NCBI RefSeq assembly: GCF_024704385.1 | Contig: NZ_JAJDFX010000002.1 | Location: 992,001 to 1,056,000, forward strand | Direction of reading: 5' to 3' | From: Cellulomonas sp. P24 | Lineage (GTDB): Bacteria > Actinomycetota > Actinomycetes > Actinomycetales > Cellulomonadaceae | Length of the DNA: 64,000 nt | Shown: positions 54,678-63,229 of the stretch, one piece after another | How positions within the stretch are numbered: position 1 is the stretch's first letter | Layout: each line of letters opens with the position of its first letter | Position numbers and translations under genes: made by a program | Notes under the pieces: generated by a model | The model's input: the letters and a program-made list of their open reading frames with translations, nothing else | Told to the model about the DNA's origin: nothing | The model's database searches: none

Positions 54678-55756
54678 GCGCGGAGCCCCAGGCCCTCGCG
54701 TCGCACCGCGACCTCGACCGGCACGCCCGGCCGCAGGACGACGTGCCGCCGGCGGCCGACGCCCCACTGCTCGTCGACCGGCACGGCCGTGTGCACCGTG
54801 ACCTGCGCATCTCCCTGACCGACCGGTGCTCGCTGCGGTGCACGTACTGCATGCCCGCCGCCGGGGTCCCGTGGATCCCCGCGCACGACGCACTCACCAC
54901 GGACGAGCTCGTGCGGATCGCCGCGGTCGCCGTGGCCCAGGGCATCACCGAGATCCGCCTGACCGGGGGCGAGCCGCTCCTGCGGACCGACGTCGTGGAC
55001 GTCGTCTCCCGGCTGGCGGCCCTGACGGGGCCGTCCGGACGTCCGGAGGTCTCCCTGACGACGAACGGCCTCCGCCTCCCCGAGCTCGCCGGACCGTTGG
55101 CCGCCGCCGGGCTGGCCCGCGTGAACATCAGCATCGACACCCTGAGGCGTGACAGGTTCCGGACGCTCACGCGCCGTGACCGCCTCGACGACGTGCTGGC
55201 GGGCATCGCCGCGGCACGCGCCGTCGGACTCTCACCGATCAAGCTCAACGTCGTCGCGATGCGCGGGGTGAACGACGACGAGATCGTCGACCTCGTGCGC
55301 TTCGCCGTCGAGGGGGGCTACGAGGTGCGGTTCATCGAGCAGATGCCCCTCGACGCCGGCCACGTGTGGTCCCGCGTCCAGATGGTCACGGGGGCGGAGG
55401 TCCTGGCCGCGCTGCGGAGCGCCTTCGACCTGGTCGAGGCTCCCGGCCGCGGTTCCGCCCCCGCCGAGCGCTGGGTCGTCGACGGCGGTCCGGCGACCGT
55501 CGGCGTGATCGCGTCCGTCACCGCCCCGTTCTGCGGCGCGTGCGACCGCGTGCGGCTGACCGCGGACGGTCAGCTCCGCTCGTGCCTCTTCGCACGGACC
55601 GAGACCGACCTGCGCACCGTGCTGCGGACCGGCGGCGACGACGCCGCAGTCGCCCACGCGATCCGCCGCTGCCTCGCCGGGAAGCGGCCGGGGCACGACA
55701 TCGACGCCCCGGGCTTCCTGCAGCCGGACCGACCGATGAACGCGATCGGCGGGTAG
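54674..55756 (+). CDS. moaA: GTP 3',8-cyclase
   Basis: 360 residues from GTG 54674 overlapping moaE. The radical-SAM cluster is CSLRCTYC, with the LTGGEPLLR motif after it; the second [4Fe-4S] cluster ligands are in CGACDRVRLTADGQLRSC near the C-terminus. The chain ends in the expected Gly-Gly. It starts molybdenum-cofactor synthesis from GTP, normally with MoaC, which is not encoded in the window. Its stop is 5 bp from the convergent moaD stop. Confidence 0.96.
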   Translation: MSAEPQALASHRDLDRHARPQDDVPPAADAPLLVDRHGRVHRDLRISLTDRCSLRCTYCMPAAGVPWIPAHDALTTDELVRIAAVAVAQGITEIRLTGGEPLLRTDVVDVVSRLAALTGPSGRPEVSLTTNGLRLPELAGPLAAAGLARVNISIDTLRRDRFRTLTRRDRLDDVLAGIAAARAVGLSPIKLNVVAMRGVNDDEIVDLVRFAVEGGYEVRFIEQMPLDAGHVWSRVQMVTGAEVLAALRSAFDLVEAPGRGSAPAERWVVDGGPATVGVIASVTAPFCGACDRVRLTADGQLRSCLFARTETDLRTVLRTGGDDAAVAHAIRRCLAGKRPGHDIDAPGFLQPDRPMNAIGG

Positions 55757-55761
55757 CCGGG

Positions 55762-56001
55762 TCAGCCGCCGGCGAACGGCGGCAGGACGTCGACCAGGGC
55801 GTCGGGCGCGAGGAGGTCGTCGTCGGAGTCCAGCCGGGCACCGTCCGACAGCACGGCGCAGCGGGCGAGGACGCGCTCGAGGGCGGGCCCGTGGCGCTCG
55901 ACCATCACGGCGTGGAGCTCACCCGCGGTCGAGGCCACGACCGACTCCGCCGTCGTCCCGGCCGCCTCCGCCGCAGCGGCGAAGTAGCGGATCGTCACCA
56001 T
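55762..56001 (-). CDS. moaD: Molybdopterin synthase small subunit
   Basis: 79 residues from ATG 56001 behind GGGAGG. Ubiquitin-like fold ending in LPPFAGG; the C-terminal Gly-Gly is adenylated and thiocarboxylated, here most likely by the MoeZ-type protein at 57401. First residues VTIRYFAAAAEAAG are typical. Confidence 0.92.
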   Translation of the reverse strand: MVTIRYFAAAAEAAGTTAESVVASTAGELHAVMVERHGPALERVLARCAVLSDGARLDSDDDLLAPDALVDVLPPFAGG

Positions 56002-56085
56002 GCGCACCGCCTCCCGTGAACCGACCACGCCCGTCGACGTGCCCGGTCATGGTGCCATGCCCCGGGGCGGGTCGCCGCCCGCCGG

Positions 56086-57348
56086 TCAGCGGTTGACGAG
56101 CATGACCGGGACGGTGTCGCCGGGAACGACCTCGACGACGTCGGCGGGTACCACCGCGAGAGCCTGGGCGCCGCCGAGGCTGGCGACGAGGTGCGAGCCC
56201 GATCCCCCACGGACGACCCGGTGGACCGTCCAGCCGTCCCCGAACCAGGCCGGGGCGAACCAGCCGTCGTCGGCGCGGGCGTCGTCGGCACGGCCGAGCA
56301 CGACCGGCATGTACTGCGCACGTCCCGCCGGTGACCGCCAGCCGTCCACCACGACGGCCGTCAGCCGCGGGCGCCGGACGGACGCGAACCCGCGCATCTT
56401 CAGGATCGCCGGTCGCACGAACACCTCGAACGACACGAACGCGCTCACCGGGTTCCCCGGCAGGCAGAACACCGGGGTGCCGTCGTCGAGCGTGCCGAGC
56501 CCCTGCGGCTTGCCGGGCTGCATCGCCACGGTGACGAACTCCATGCCGGGCTCGTCGCGCAGGACCTCCTTCACGACGTCGAACGCCCCCACGCTCACGC
56601 CCCCGGACGTCACGACGACGTCCACCTGGCCGCGCAACCCCGCGACGACCTCACGGAACGTCGTCGGGTCGTCGGCCACGGCAGCGTGTCGGGTCGGCAC
56701 CCCACCGGCCTCGCGGACCGCGGCCGCCAGCAGGTGGGCGTTGGAGTCCGGGACCTGACCGCGCCGGAGCGGGGCCCCGGTCGCGACGAGCTCGCTCCCG
56801 GTCGAGACGACGGCGACCCGTGGGCGCGGGCGGACGTGCACGCGCCCGGCACCGATCGCCGCCGCGGCACCGATCTGCTGCGCGTTGAGCTGGGTTCCCG
56901 CCGCGAGCACCACGTCGCCGGCGCGGGTGTCCTCGCCGGTCCGCCGGATGAAGTCGCCGGCCGTCGCGGTGGCGTGCACGCGGACCACGTCGACCCCGGC
57001 GTCGGTGGACTCGACGGGGACGACCGCATCGGCCTCGCGGGGCAGCGGCGCCCCGGTCATGATGCGCGCAGCCGTCCCGGGGGCGACGACCGGGTCGTCC
57101 TCCGCGCCGGCGGCGAGGTCGGCCACGACCGTCAACGCACGGGGTGTCTCGGCCGAGGCCCCGACGGTGTCCGCGGCGCGGACCGCGTAGCCGTCCATCG
57201 ACGAGCTGTCCCACCTCGGCAAGGGGTCCGGCGCCACCAGCGACCGGGTCAGGACGCATCCCAGGGCGTCGTCGAGGGCGACCTCGACCTCGGGCAGGGG
57301 TCCGACGAGGGCGAGCGCCGCGGCGAGGTGCTCCTCGGTGGTGCGCAT
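56086..57348 (-). CDS. moeA: Molybdopterin molybdenumtransferase
   Basis: 420 residues from ATG 57348 behind GGAGAGGA. Motifs PRWDSSSMDGYAVRA, MTGAPLPREADAVVPVE, VVTSGGVSVGAFDVVKEVL and CLPGNPVSAFVSFE are those of MoeA, which inserts molybdate into adenylated molybdopterin. Full length. It forms a minus-strand group with moaD and moeZ. Confidence 0.96.
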   Translation of the reverse strand: MRTTEEHLAAALALVGPLPEVEVALDDALGCVLTRSLVAPDPLPRWDSSSMDGYAVRAADTVGASAETPRALTVVADLAAGAEDDPVVAPGTAARIMTGAPLPREADAVVPVESTDAGVDVVRVHATATAGDFIRRTGEDTRAGDVVLAAGTQLNAQQIGAAAAIGAGRVHVRPRPRVAVVSTGSELVATGAPLRRGQVPDSNAHLLAAAVREAGGVPTRHAAVADDPTTFREVVAGLRGQVDVVVTSGGVSVGAFDVVKEVLRDEPGMEFVTVAMQPGKPQGLGTLDDGTPVFCLPGNPVSAFVSFEVFVRPAILKMRGFASVRRPRLTAVVVDGWRSPAGRAQYMPVVLGRADDARADDGWFAPAWFGDGWTVHRVVRGGSGSHLVASLGGAQALAVVPADVVEVVPGDTVPVMLVNR

Positions 57349-57400
57349 GGGACGTCCTCTCCGTCGGTCCGGGGCGACGCCGGGGCACGCCGGCCCGGCG

Positions 57401-58543
57401 TCAGTAGCGGGTCAACGTCGGGTCGACGTCGTCCACCCAGGCCAGGATGCCACCGTCGAGGTGGGCGACATCGGTGAATCCCGCCTCGAGAACGGCACGG
57501 AGCGCCTGGGCGGAGCGCGCACCGGTGCGGCAGTGCAGGACGATCTGCCGGTCGCGCGGGAACGCCTCGAACGCGCTGCCGTCGAGGATCTGGCCGAGCG
57601 GGACGAGCCGGGAGCCGGGGATCGCCACGATCGCGTGCTCGGTCGGTTCCCGGACGTCCACGACGAACGGCCGTCCGGCCGGTGGTCCGGCGAGCAGCGC
57701 GGCGAGCTCACGGGCAGTCACGGTCGACGACGCCCGCGCAGGAGCCGGTCCTACCTCGCGCGTCGAGCCGGCCGCCTGCGCGAACGTGACCTCGGTCCAC
57801 CGGGACGCGAGCGCGTCGATCACGAGCACCCGACCGAGCAGGGGCTCACCGGCGCCGGTGACGAGCTTGACGACCTCCGTCGCCATCACCGACCCGGCCT
57901 GCCCGCACAGTGCGCCGAGCACGCCGGCCTCGGCGCACGACGGCACCTCGTCCGCGGCGGGGGGCTCGGGGAAGAGATCCCTCAGCTGCACCGCAGCGAC
58001 GCCGGGCGCGGTCGGTCGGCCCCAGAAGACGGAGACCTGGGCGTCGAAGCGCAGCACCGACCCCCACACCTCCGGCAGCCCGAGGGCGACGCACGCATCG
58101 TTGACCAGGTACCGGGTCGGGAAGTTGTCGCTGGCGTCCACGACGACGTCGTAGCCGGAGAGGACGTCCTCGACGTCCTGCTCCGTCAGCGTCCCTCGGT
58201 GCACGACCACGGCGACGTCGGGATCGAGGGCGAGCACGGCCTCGCGGGCGCTGTCGACCTTCGGGCGTCCGACGTCGCCCCGGCCGTGCACCACCTGGCG
58301 TTGCAGGTTGGTCTCGTCGACGTCGTCCTGGTCGACGATGCCGAGGGTCCCGACGCCGGCGGCGGCGAGGTAGAGCAGCACCGGTGAGCCCAGTCCCCCG
58401 GCGCCGACCACGCAGACCCGGGCGTTCCTGAGGCGGCGCTGCCCGTCGGGGCCGATGCCGGGCAGGAGCAGGTGGCGGTCGTACCGACGCCGCTGCTCGG
58501 CGGTGAGAGCCGGACCCGGCTCGACCACGGGAGGGATCGGCAT
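57401..58543 (-). CDS. moeZ: MoeZ: adenylyltransferase-sulfurtransferase (MoeB + rhodanese)
   Basis: 380 residues from ATG 58543; TAAGGT lies 7 nt upstream. The ThiF/MoeB domain has YDRHLLLPGIG, GAGGLGSPVLLYLAAAG and VDASDNFPTRYL; the C-terminal rhodanese domain has the persulfide Cys in LHCRTGARS. In actinobacteria MoeZ charges MoaD and other sulfur carriers. The usual CxxC zinc pair of MoeB is not obvious here; a Cys pair sits in EVPSCAEAG and GALCGQAGS. Confidence 0.94.
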   Translation of the reverse strand: MPIPPVVEPGPALTAEQRRRYDRHLLLPGIGPDGQRRLRNARVCVVGAGGLGSPVLLYLAAAGVGTLGIVDQDDVDETNLQRQVVHGRGDVGRPKVDSAREAVLALDPDVAVVVHRGTLTEQDVEDVLSGYDVVVDASDNFPTRYLVNDACVALGLPEVWGSVLRFDAQVSVFWGRPTAPGVAAVQLRDLFPEPPAADEVPSCAEAGVLGALCGQAGSVMATEVVKLVTGAGEPLLGRVLVIDALASRWTEVTFAQAAGSTREVGPAPARASSTVTARELAALLAGPPAGRPFVVDVREPTEHAIVAIPGSRLVPLGQILDGSAFEAFPRDRQIVLHCRTGARSAQALRAVLEAGFTDVAHLDGGILAWVDDVDPTLTRY

Positions 58544-58610
58544 GCGGGTCACCTTAGCGCCGTCCTGGCGCGGCACCGCGGTGCGCTGCCGGACGACCAC
58601 CGACAGAAAC

Positions 58611-58622
58611 GCACGACCGTGC
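58611..58622. promoter_or_regulatory. Candidate TetR operator
   Basis: GCACGACCGTGC, a 5-2-5 palindrome, abuts the TATTTT -10 box (58623) of the TetR gene; repressor binding there would block its own promoter. Confidence 0.55.
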
Positions 58623-58628
58623 TATTTT
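58623..58628 (+). promoter_or_regulatory. Leaderless-type -10 box (TATTTT)
   Basis: TATTTT ends exactly 6 nt before GTG 58635. Confidence 0.65.
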
Positions 58629-58634
58629 CGCCCG

Positions 58635-59285
58635 GTGACGACAGCGACCGCCTCACCGCACACCAAGGGCGAACGGACCCGCCAGACGATCGTCGACCAC
58701 GGCGTCGCGACCGCCTACCGGATCGGGCTCGGTCGACTGACGATCGGTGAGCTGGCGACGAGCACCGGGCTCTCGAAGAGCGGCCTCTACGCCCACTTCG
58801 GGTCCAAGGAGACGCTCCAGCTCGCAGTGCTCGACGAGGCGGCGACCCGGTTCACGGACGCCGTGATCCGCCCGGCGCTGCAGGCCCCCCGTGGCGAACC
58901 TCGGCTCCGCGCCCTGTTCGACCGGTGGGTCCGGAGCGGCACCGCCCGCGAGCCCGGCGTCTGCCTCTTCGTGAAGGCCGCCACCGAGCTCGACGAGCAG
59001 CCCGGTCCGGTCCGCGACCGGCTCGCCGCGCACCACCGCGCGCTGATCGCGACCATCGAGACCGTCGTGCGCACCAGCGACGGCGGGTTCCGCGCCGACG
59101 CGGACGGCCGCCAGGTCGCCGCCGACCTCTACGGCGTCATGCTGTCGTTCTACCTCTCCCACCGGCTCCTGCGGGACTCCGCCGCCGAGCACCACGCCCG
59201 GACCACGTTCGAGGCCCTGCTCGCAGCCCTCGCCCCTGCCCCGTCGCCCACCTGTCCCGACCACGCCACCGGGAACCGCCCATGA
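58635..59285 (+). CDS. TetR-family regulator
   Basis: 216 residues from GTG 58635. The helix-turn-helix is TIGELATSTGLSKSGLYAHFGSKE, then an all-helical ligand domain. Its stop overlaps the hydrolase ATG (ATGA), so regulator and hydrolase form one unit under the palindrome at 58611. It probably senses a hydrophobic compound handled by the hydrolase. Confidence 0.92.
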   Translation: MTTATASPHTKGERTRQTIVDHGVATAYRIGLGRLTIGELATSTGLSKSGLYAHFGSKETLQLAVLDEAATRFTDAVIRPALQAPRGEPRLRALFDRWVRSGTAREPGVCLFVKAATELDEQPGPVRDRLAAHHRALIATIETVVRTSDGGFRADADGRQVAADLYGVMLSFYLSHRLLRDSAAEHHARTTFEALLAALAPAPSPTCPDHATGNRP

Positions 59286-60184
59286 CGATGCCGACCACCC
59301 TCGCCCAGCACCCCGTCGCGCGCCTGCGCGCCCGGGCGCAGCTCCTGGCGCTGCGCGCCTCGTTCGCCGTGCAGGACCTCGTCTCCCCCGCCCGCGCCAG
59401 CGCCCGGGCCCTCGACCTGTGGTGCACCGTGCCCAGCGGCGCCGGTCGCCGGAAGGACTACCGACCGTTCCCCGGCGAGGTCGCCTCGACCAGGACGAGC
59501 GCCGGGCACGAGGTCGTCACGGAGTCGTGGGGCTCAGGACCCGTCGTGTACCTCGTGCACGGCTGGGGCGGGTGGCGCGGCCAGCTCGGGGCGTTCGTCG
59601 AGCCGCTCGTCGCCGCCGGGCACCGGGTGGTGGGCTTCGACGCCCCCGGTCACGGTGAGTCCGCCCCCGGGGAGCTCGGGGCGGGCAAGGGCCACATCAT
59701 GGAGCTGCTGGCGGCGTTCGAGGCCGTCTCGACCGAGCACGGCCCGGCGGCCGGAGTGGTCGCCCACTCCCTCGGCTGCACGATCGCCTCCCTCGTCGTC
59801 CACGACCGCCTCGCCGCACGACGCCTCGTGCTCGTCGGACCGCCGGCCGACTTCAGCGCGAGGACCCACGAGTTCGCCGAGGCCGTCGGCTTCACCGAGC
59901 GCACCCGCAGCCGGCTCGAGACCACGATGGAGCAGGAGTGCGGACGCCCGCTCTCCGCGTTCGACCTCGCCCCGCTCGCCGTTGGCGACCGGTTGCCCGC
60001 GACCCTCCTGATCCACGACCAGTTCGACAAGGAGGCTCCCTACCGCGTCAGCGAGGAGCTCGCCGCGGTGTGGCCGACCGCGACGTTGCTGACGACGCTC
60101 GGGCTCGGCCACCAGCGCATCCTCACCGACCCCGAGGTCGTCGCCGCAGCCGTCGGTCACCTGACGTCGACGACGGGCGCCTGA
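59282..60184 (+). CDS. Alpha/beta hydrolase
   Basis: 300 residues. The oxyanion region VYLVHGWGGWRGQ, nucleophile elbow VVAHSLGC (Ser), acid region LLIHDQFDKEAP and the final His in LGLGHQRIL complete the triad. It is co-translated with the TetR gene. Substrate unknown; esterase or lactonase activity is possible. Stops 3 bp from the convergent aldolase gene. Confidence 0.9.
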   Translation: MTMPTTLAQHPVARLRARAQLLALRASFAVQDLVSPARASARALDLWCTVPSGAGRRKDYRPFPGEVASTRTSAGHEVVTESWGSGPVVYLVHGWGGWRGQLGAFVEPLVAAGHRVVGFDAPGHGESAPGELGAGKGHIMELLAAFEAVSTEHGPAAGVVAHSLGCTIASLVVHDRLAARRLVLVGPPADFSARTHEFAEAVGFTERTRSRLETTMEQECGRPLSAFDLAPLAVGDRLPATLLIHDQFDKEAPYRVSEELAAVWPTATLLTTLGLGHQRILTDPEVVAAAVGHLTSTTGA

Positions 60185-60187
60185 CCG

Positions 60188-60967
60188 TCACCGCGTGCGC
60201 GACAAGGCGTCGAGGGCAGCGGAGCGCAGCAGGGTCAGGTCCGTGACCGCGGTGAGCATCCGCACACCCCGACCCGCCCACTCGACGGCCATCTCGGGCG
60301 AGTTCGTGCAGTGCAGCCCGCTCACGACGCCCGCCTGCCGGCACGCGTCCACGACCGAGGCCAACAGGGCGTCGACCCCCGGGTCCTCGCGGTAGGTGCG
60401 TTGGCCGAACCCGCAGCTCAGCGCGAGGTCGTACGGCCCGATGTACACTGCATCGACCCCCGGGACGGCCAGGATCTCGTCGAGGGAGTCGAGCGCGCGC
60501 CGGGTCTCCACCATCACGACGCAGAGCACGTCCTCGTTGGCGCCGTCCGGCGTCCAGGCCGCCTGCGGTCGCGTGTCCGCCCACGTCGGGCCCCAGCTCC
60601 GCTCGCCGAGCGGCGCGTAGCGGCATGCCGCCACGGCACGCTCCGCATCCGCCGCGCTGTTCACCATCGGCACGATCACCCCGGCCGCCCCCAGGTCCAG
60701 CGCACGCATGATCGCCGCCGGCTCGTTCCAGGGCACGCGCACCAACGGGGCGGCGCCACCCTGCCGTAGGCCGCCGAGCACACCAGGCAGGTCCACGGCG
60801 GTCGCGAACCCGTGCTGCAGGTCCACGCACACGTAGTCGAAGCCGATCGACCCGAGGAGCTCGTTGACGACCGGGTCGGCCGTGTTGCTCCAGACCCCGT
60901 AGGCCGGCGAGTCTGCGCCCCACAGCTCGCGCAGGTGGCGTGATCCGCGGCTGATGCGTTCGTCCAT
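60188..60967 (-). CDS. HpcH/HpaI-type class II aldolase
   Basis: 259 residues from ATG 60967 behind GGAGGGAG. Motifs YVCVDLQHGFA (base His), PLVRVPWNEP (Arg), VVMVETRRALD (metal Glu) and YIGPYDLALSCG (metal Asp) match 4-hydroxy-2-oxoheptanedioate/2-dehydro-3-deoxy-glucarate aldolases, which cleave 2-keto-hydroxy acids to pyruvate and an aldehyde. No pathway partners are adjacent. Confidence 0.9.
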   Translation of the reverse strand: MDERISRGSRHLRELWGADSPAYGVWSNTADPVVNELLGSIGFDYVCVDLQHGFATAVDLPGVLGGLRQGGAAPLVRVPWNEPAAIMRALDLGAAGVIVPMVNSAADAERAVAACRYAPLGERSWGPTWADTRPQAAWTPDGANEDVLCVVMVETRRALDSLDEILAVPGVDAVYIGPYDLALSCGFGQRTYREDPGVDALLASVVDACRQAGVVSGLHCTNSPEMAVEWAGRGVRMLTAVTDLTLLRSAALDALSRTR

Positions 60968-61145
60968 GGTGGTGCTCCCTCCGGTCCTGGCGGCCGTCGT
61001 CGGGCGCCATCGCGCCATCGTCTCAGCACGTCGCACGCCGACGACGCACGTAGGCTCGTCCCGAGGAGCGGTGCCCTCCCGAGGCGGGGCCCGCGCAGGA
61101 CGTCGGAGCGGGCCACGGGTCCGTCGAGCACCCGGAGGTGGGCAC

Positions 61146-62084
61146 GTGGACGGCCACCAGCACGGCGCTGTCGGTGCTGTCGGCACAATCGGCGCAGTCG
61201 ACACCCACCGGACCCGGCTCGCGATCGCCCTCGCCATCTCCATGACGATCCTCGTCGCCCAGGTCGTCGGGGCGATCTGGACGGGCAGCCTCGCCCTGCT
61301 CGTCGACACCGCCCACGTGCTGACCGACACCGGTGGTCTGGCGATCGCCCTCCTGGCGGCCCGGCTGGCAGCCCGTCCCGCCACCCCGCGTCGGACCTGG
61401 GGACTGCGCCGCACCGAGGTGCTCGCCGCGACCGCCCAGGCGAGCGTGCTGCTCGCCGTCGGGCTCTACGTGCTGGTCGAAGGCGTCCACCGGCTCGTCC
61501 AGCCGCCCGAGGTGGCCTCGGCCGAGATGGTCGTCTTCGGGGTGATCGGCCTGACCGGGAACATCGCCGCCGTCGCGGTGCTCGCAGGCAGCCGTGGCGC
61601 CACGTTCACCACCCGCGCCGCGTTCCTCGAGGTCGTCAACGACGCCCTCGGCTCCCTCGCGGTGATCGTCGCCGCGGTCGTGATGACCCTCACCGGCTGG
61701 GCGCGCGCCGATGCGGTCGTCGCGCTCCTCATCGGGGCGCTCATCCTGCCGCGCACCGTGAGCCTGCTCCGGGACACCGTGAACGTGCTGCTCGAGTCCA
61801 CGCCACGAGGCCTCGACCTCGACGCGGTGCGCGGGCACATCCTCGCCCTGCCGCACGTGCGGGCCGTGCACGACCTGCACGCGAGCCAGATCGCGACCGG
61901 GCTGCCCGTCCTGACGGCCCACGTCGTGCTCGACGACGACTGCTTCCGCGACGGCCACGCCCTCGACCTGCTCGACCAGCTCCAGGCGTGCGTGGCGAAG
62001 CACTTCGACGTGAGCGTCGAGCACTCGACCTTCCAGCTCGAGCCCCGCAAGCACCGCGACCACGAGTACTCACCCCACGACTGA
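61146..62084 (+). CDS. Cation diffusion facilitator (Zn/Co efflux)
   Basis: 312 residues from GTG 61146 behind CGGAGGTG; a TAGGCT box at 61051 could be the promoter. Six membrane helices with the metal site HVLTD in helix 2 and EVVND in helix 5, where the first position is Glu instead of the usual His, then a cytoplasmic ferredoxin-like domain (VRAVHDLHASQI). A His-containing N-terminus (GHQHG) and C-terminus (KHRDHEYSPHD) may bind metal. It exports Zn2+ or similar ions. Confidence 0.9.
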   Translation: MDGHQHGAVGAVGTIGAVDTHRTRLAIALAISMTILVAQVVGAIWTGSLALLVDTAHVLTDTGGLAIALLAARLAARPATPRRTWGLRRTEVLAATAQASVLLAVGLYVLVEGVHRLVQPPEVASAEMVVFGVIGLTGNIAAVAVLAGSRGATFTTRAAFLEVVNDALGSLAVIVAAVVMTLTGWARADAVVALLIGALILPRTVSLLRDTVNVLLESTPRGLDLDAVRGHILALPHVRAVHDLHASQIATGLPVLTAHVVLDDDCFRDGHALDLLDQLQACVAKHFDVSVEHSTFQLEPRKHRDHEYSPHD

Positions 62085-62189
62085 CCCGTCCGGCGCGCGC
62101 CGTCGCCGACGTCGCCCTAGAGTCGAGAGTGGTGGCGTCGGTTGCAGGGTCGCGACCGGGCGCCGTTGCCCTCGACGAGGAGGTCAGCC

Positions 62190-63128
62190 ATGCAGCGCAC
62201 AGCCGAGTTCGACGCCTTCGGTCCCTGGGTGGACGAGGTCACCGACGCCGAGGGCGTCCCCCGGCTCTTCCGCAGCTACCCGATCGACGTCACGACCGCG
62301 CTGATGGCGGTCAAGGTCCCCCGCAACATCTCACGACGTGACGCCGACCCGTCGATGGACCTCTACGACCACCTCGTCGTCGTGGACGAGGCCGGCCTGA
62401 CGGTCCTGAGCCGGATCGAGACCCCTCGGGTCGGCGCGAGCGCGATCACGGCACCGCCCTACACGACGCGGGTGCTGCCGTGGGCCGAGCTCACCGGGGT
62501 CACGGTCAGCAACGAGTTCGTCGACGGGCGGCTCACCCTGCTCACCGCAGGGCCCTCTGTGACGGTGGCCTTCAACGGGTCGTCCCTCCCGGTCGTCGAG
62601 CGCCTCGTGACCCTGGTGCGGTCCCACTACGGCGCAGGAGCCGGTGCCGAGCGGGTCGACGGTAACCGTCACGACGGGGCGACCGACGAGGTGCCCGACG
62701 TCGAACGCGAGCTGCAGGGCGTGCACCGGCGTCTCCTCGCCGACGAGCCGCGGATGCGGCACCTCACGACGCAGCAACGGACGCCCGTGCGCTGGACGCA
62801 CCCGCGGGCCCTGGTGCGACTGGTCAAGAACCTGTGGCCGACGACGGTCCAGACGTCGATGACGTACACGGACGGCCGCGAGCTCCTCGTGATCCACCGC
62901 CGCCAGGCGGTCGTGCGCGGCTACAAGCCCGTCTACTCGATCGCGCGGACCGCGCTGCGCCTCGACGCCATCACCGGCACGGACATCACCGACAGCCCCG
63001 ACCTCGTCGGTGTCCGGGTGCTCGCCATCCACCTCGGTGACACGAGGGTCGAGCTCCTGTTCCCGGCAGGCTCCGTCTCTCCCGAGCGGCTCGCCGCCCT
63101 GCTCGACCGCCCGGCGCACGCGATCTGA
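62190..63128 (+). CDS. Uncharacterised cytosolic protein
   Basis: 312 residues from ATG 62190 behind GAGGAGG, with a TAGAGT box at 62118. No signal or membrane helix. Two similar beta-rich blocks (~55-150, with VLPWAELTGVTVS and VTVAFNGSSLPVVERLVTLV; ~225-305, with YTDGRELLVIHRRQAVVRG) flank a charged helix, which may be paired PH-like folds. Function not recognised. Confidence 0.75.
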   Translation: MQRTAEFDAFGPWVDEVTDAEGVPRLFRSYPIDVTTALMAVKVPRNISRRDADPSMDLYDHLVVVDEAGLTVLSRIETPRVGASAITAPPYTTRVLPWAELTGVTVSNEFVDGRLTLLTAGPSVTVAFNGSSLPVVERLVTLVRSHYGAGAGAERVDGNRHDGATDEVPDVERELQGVHRRLLADEPRMRHLTTQQRTPVRWTHPRALVRLVKNLWPTTVQTSMTYTDGRELLVIHRRQAVVRGYKPVYSIARTALRLDAITGTDITDSPDLVGVRVLAIHLGDTRVELLFPAGSVSPERLAALLDRPAHAI

Positions 63129-63229
63129 CGGCTCCGCAGGTCACACCGGACGGCGCGACCGGACCAGTCACGCCCCGGACGCACCACGGTGCACCGACCT
63201 CGCCCTGAGGCGGGGGAGAATGGTGCCCT

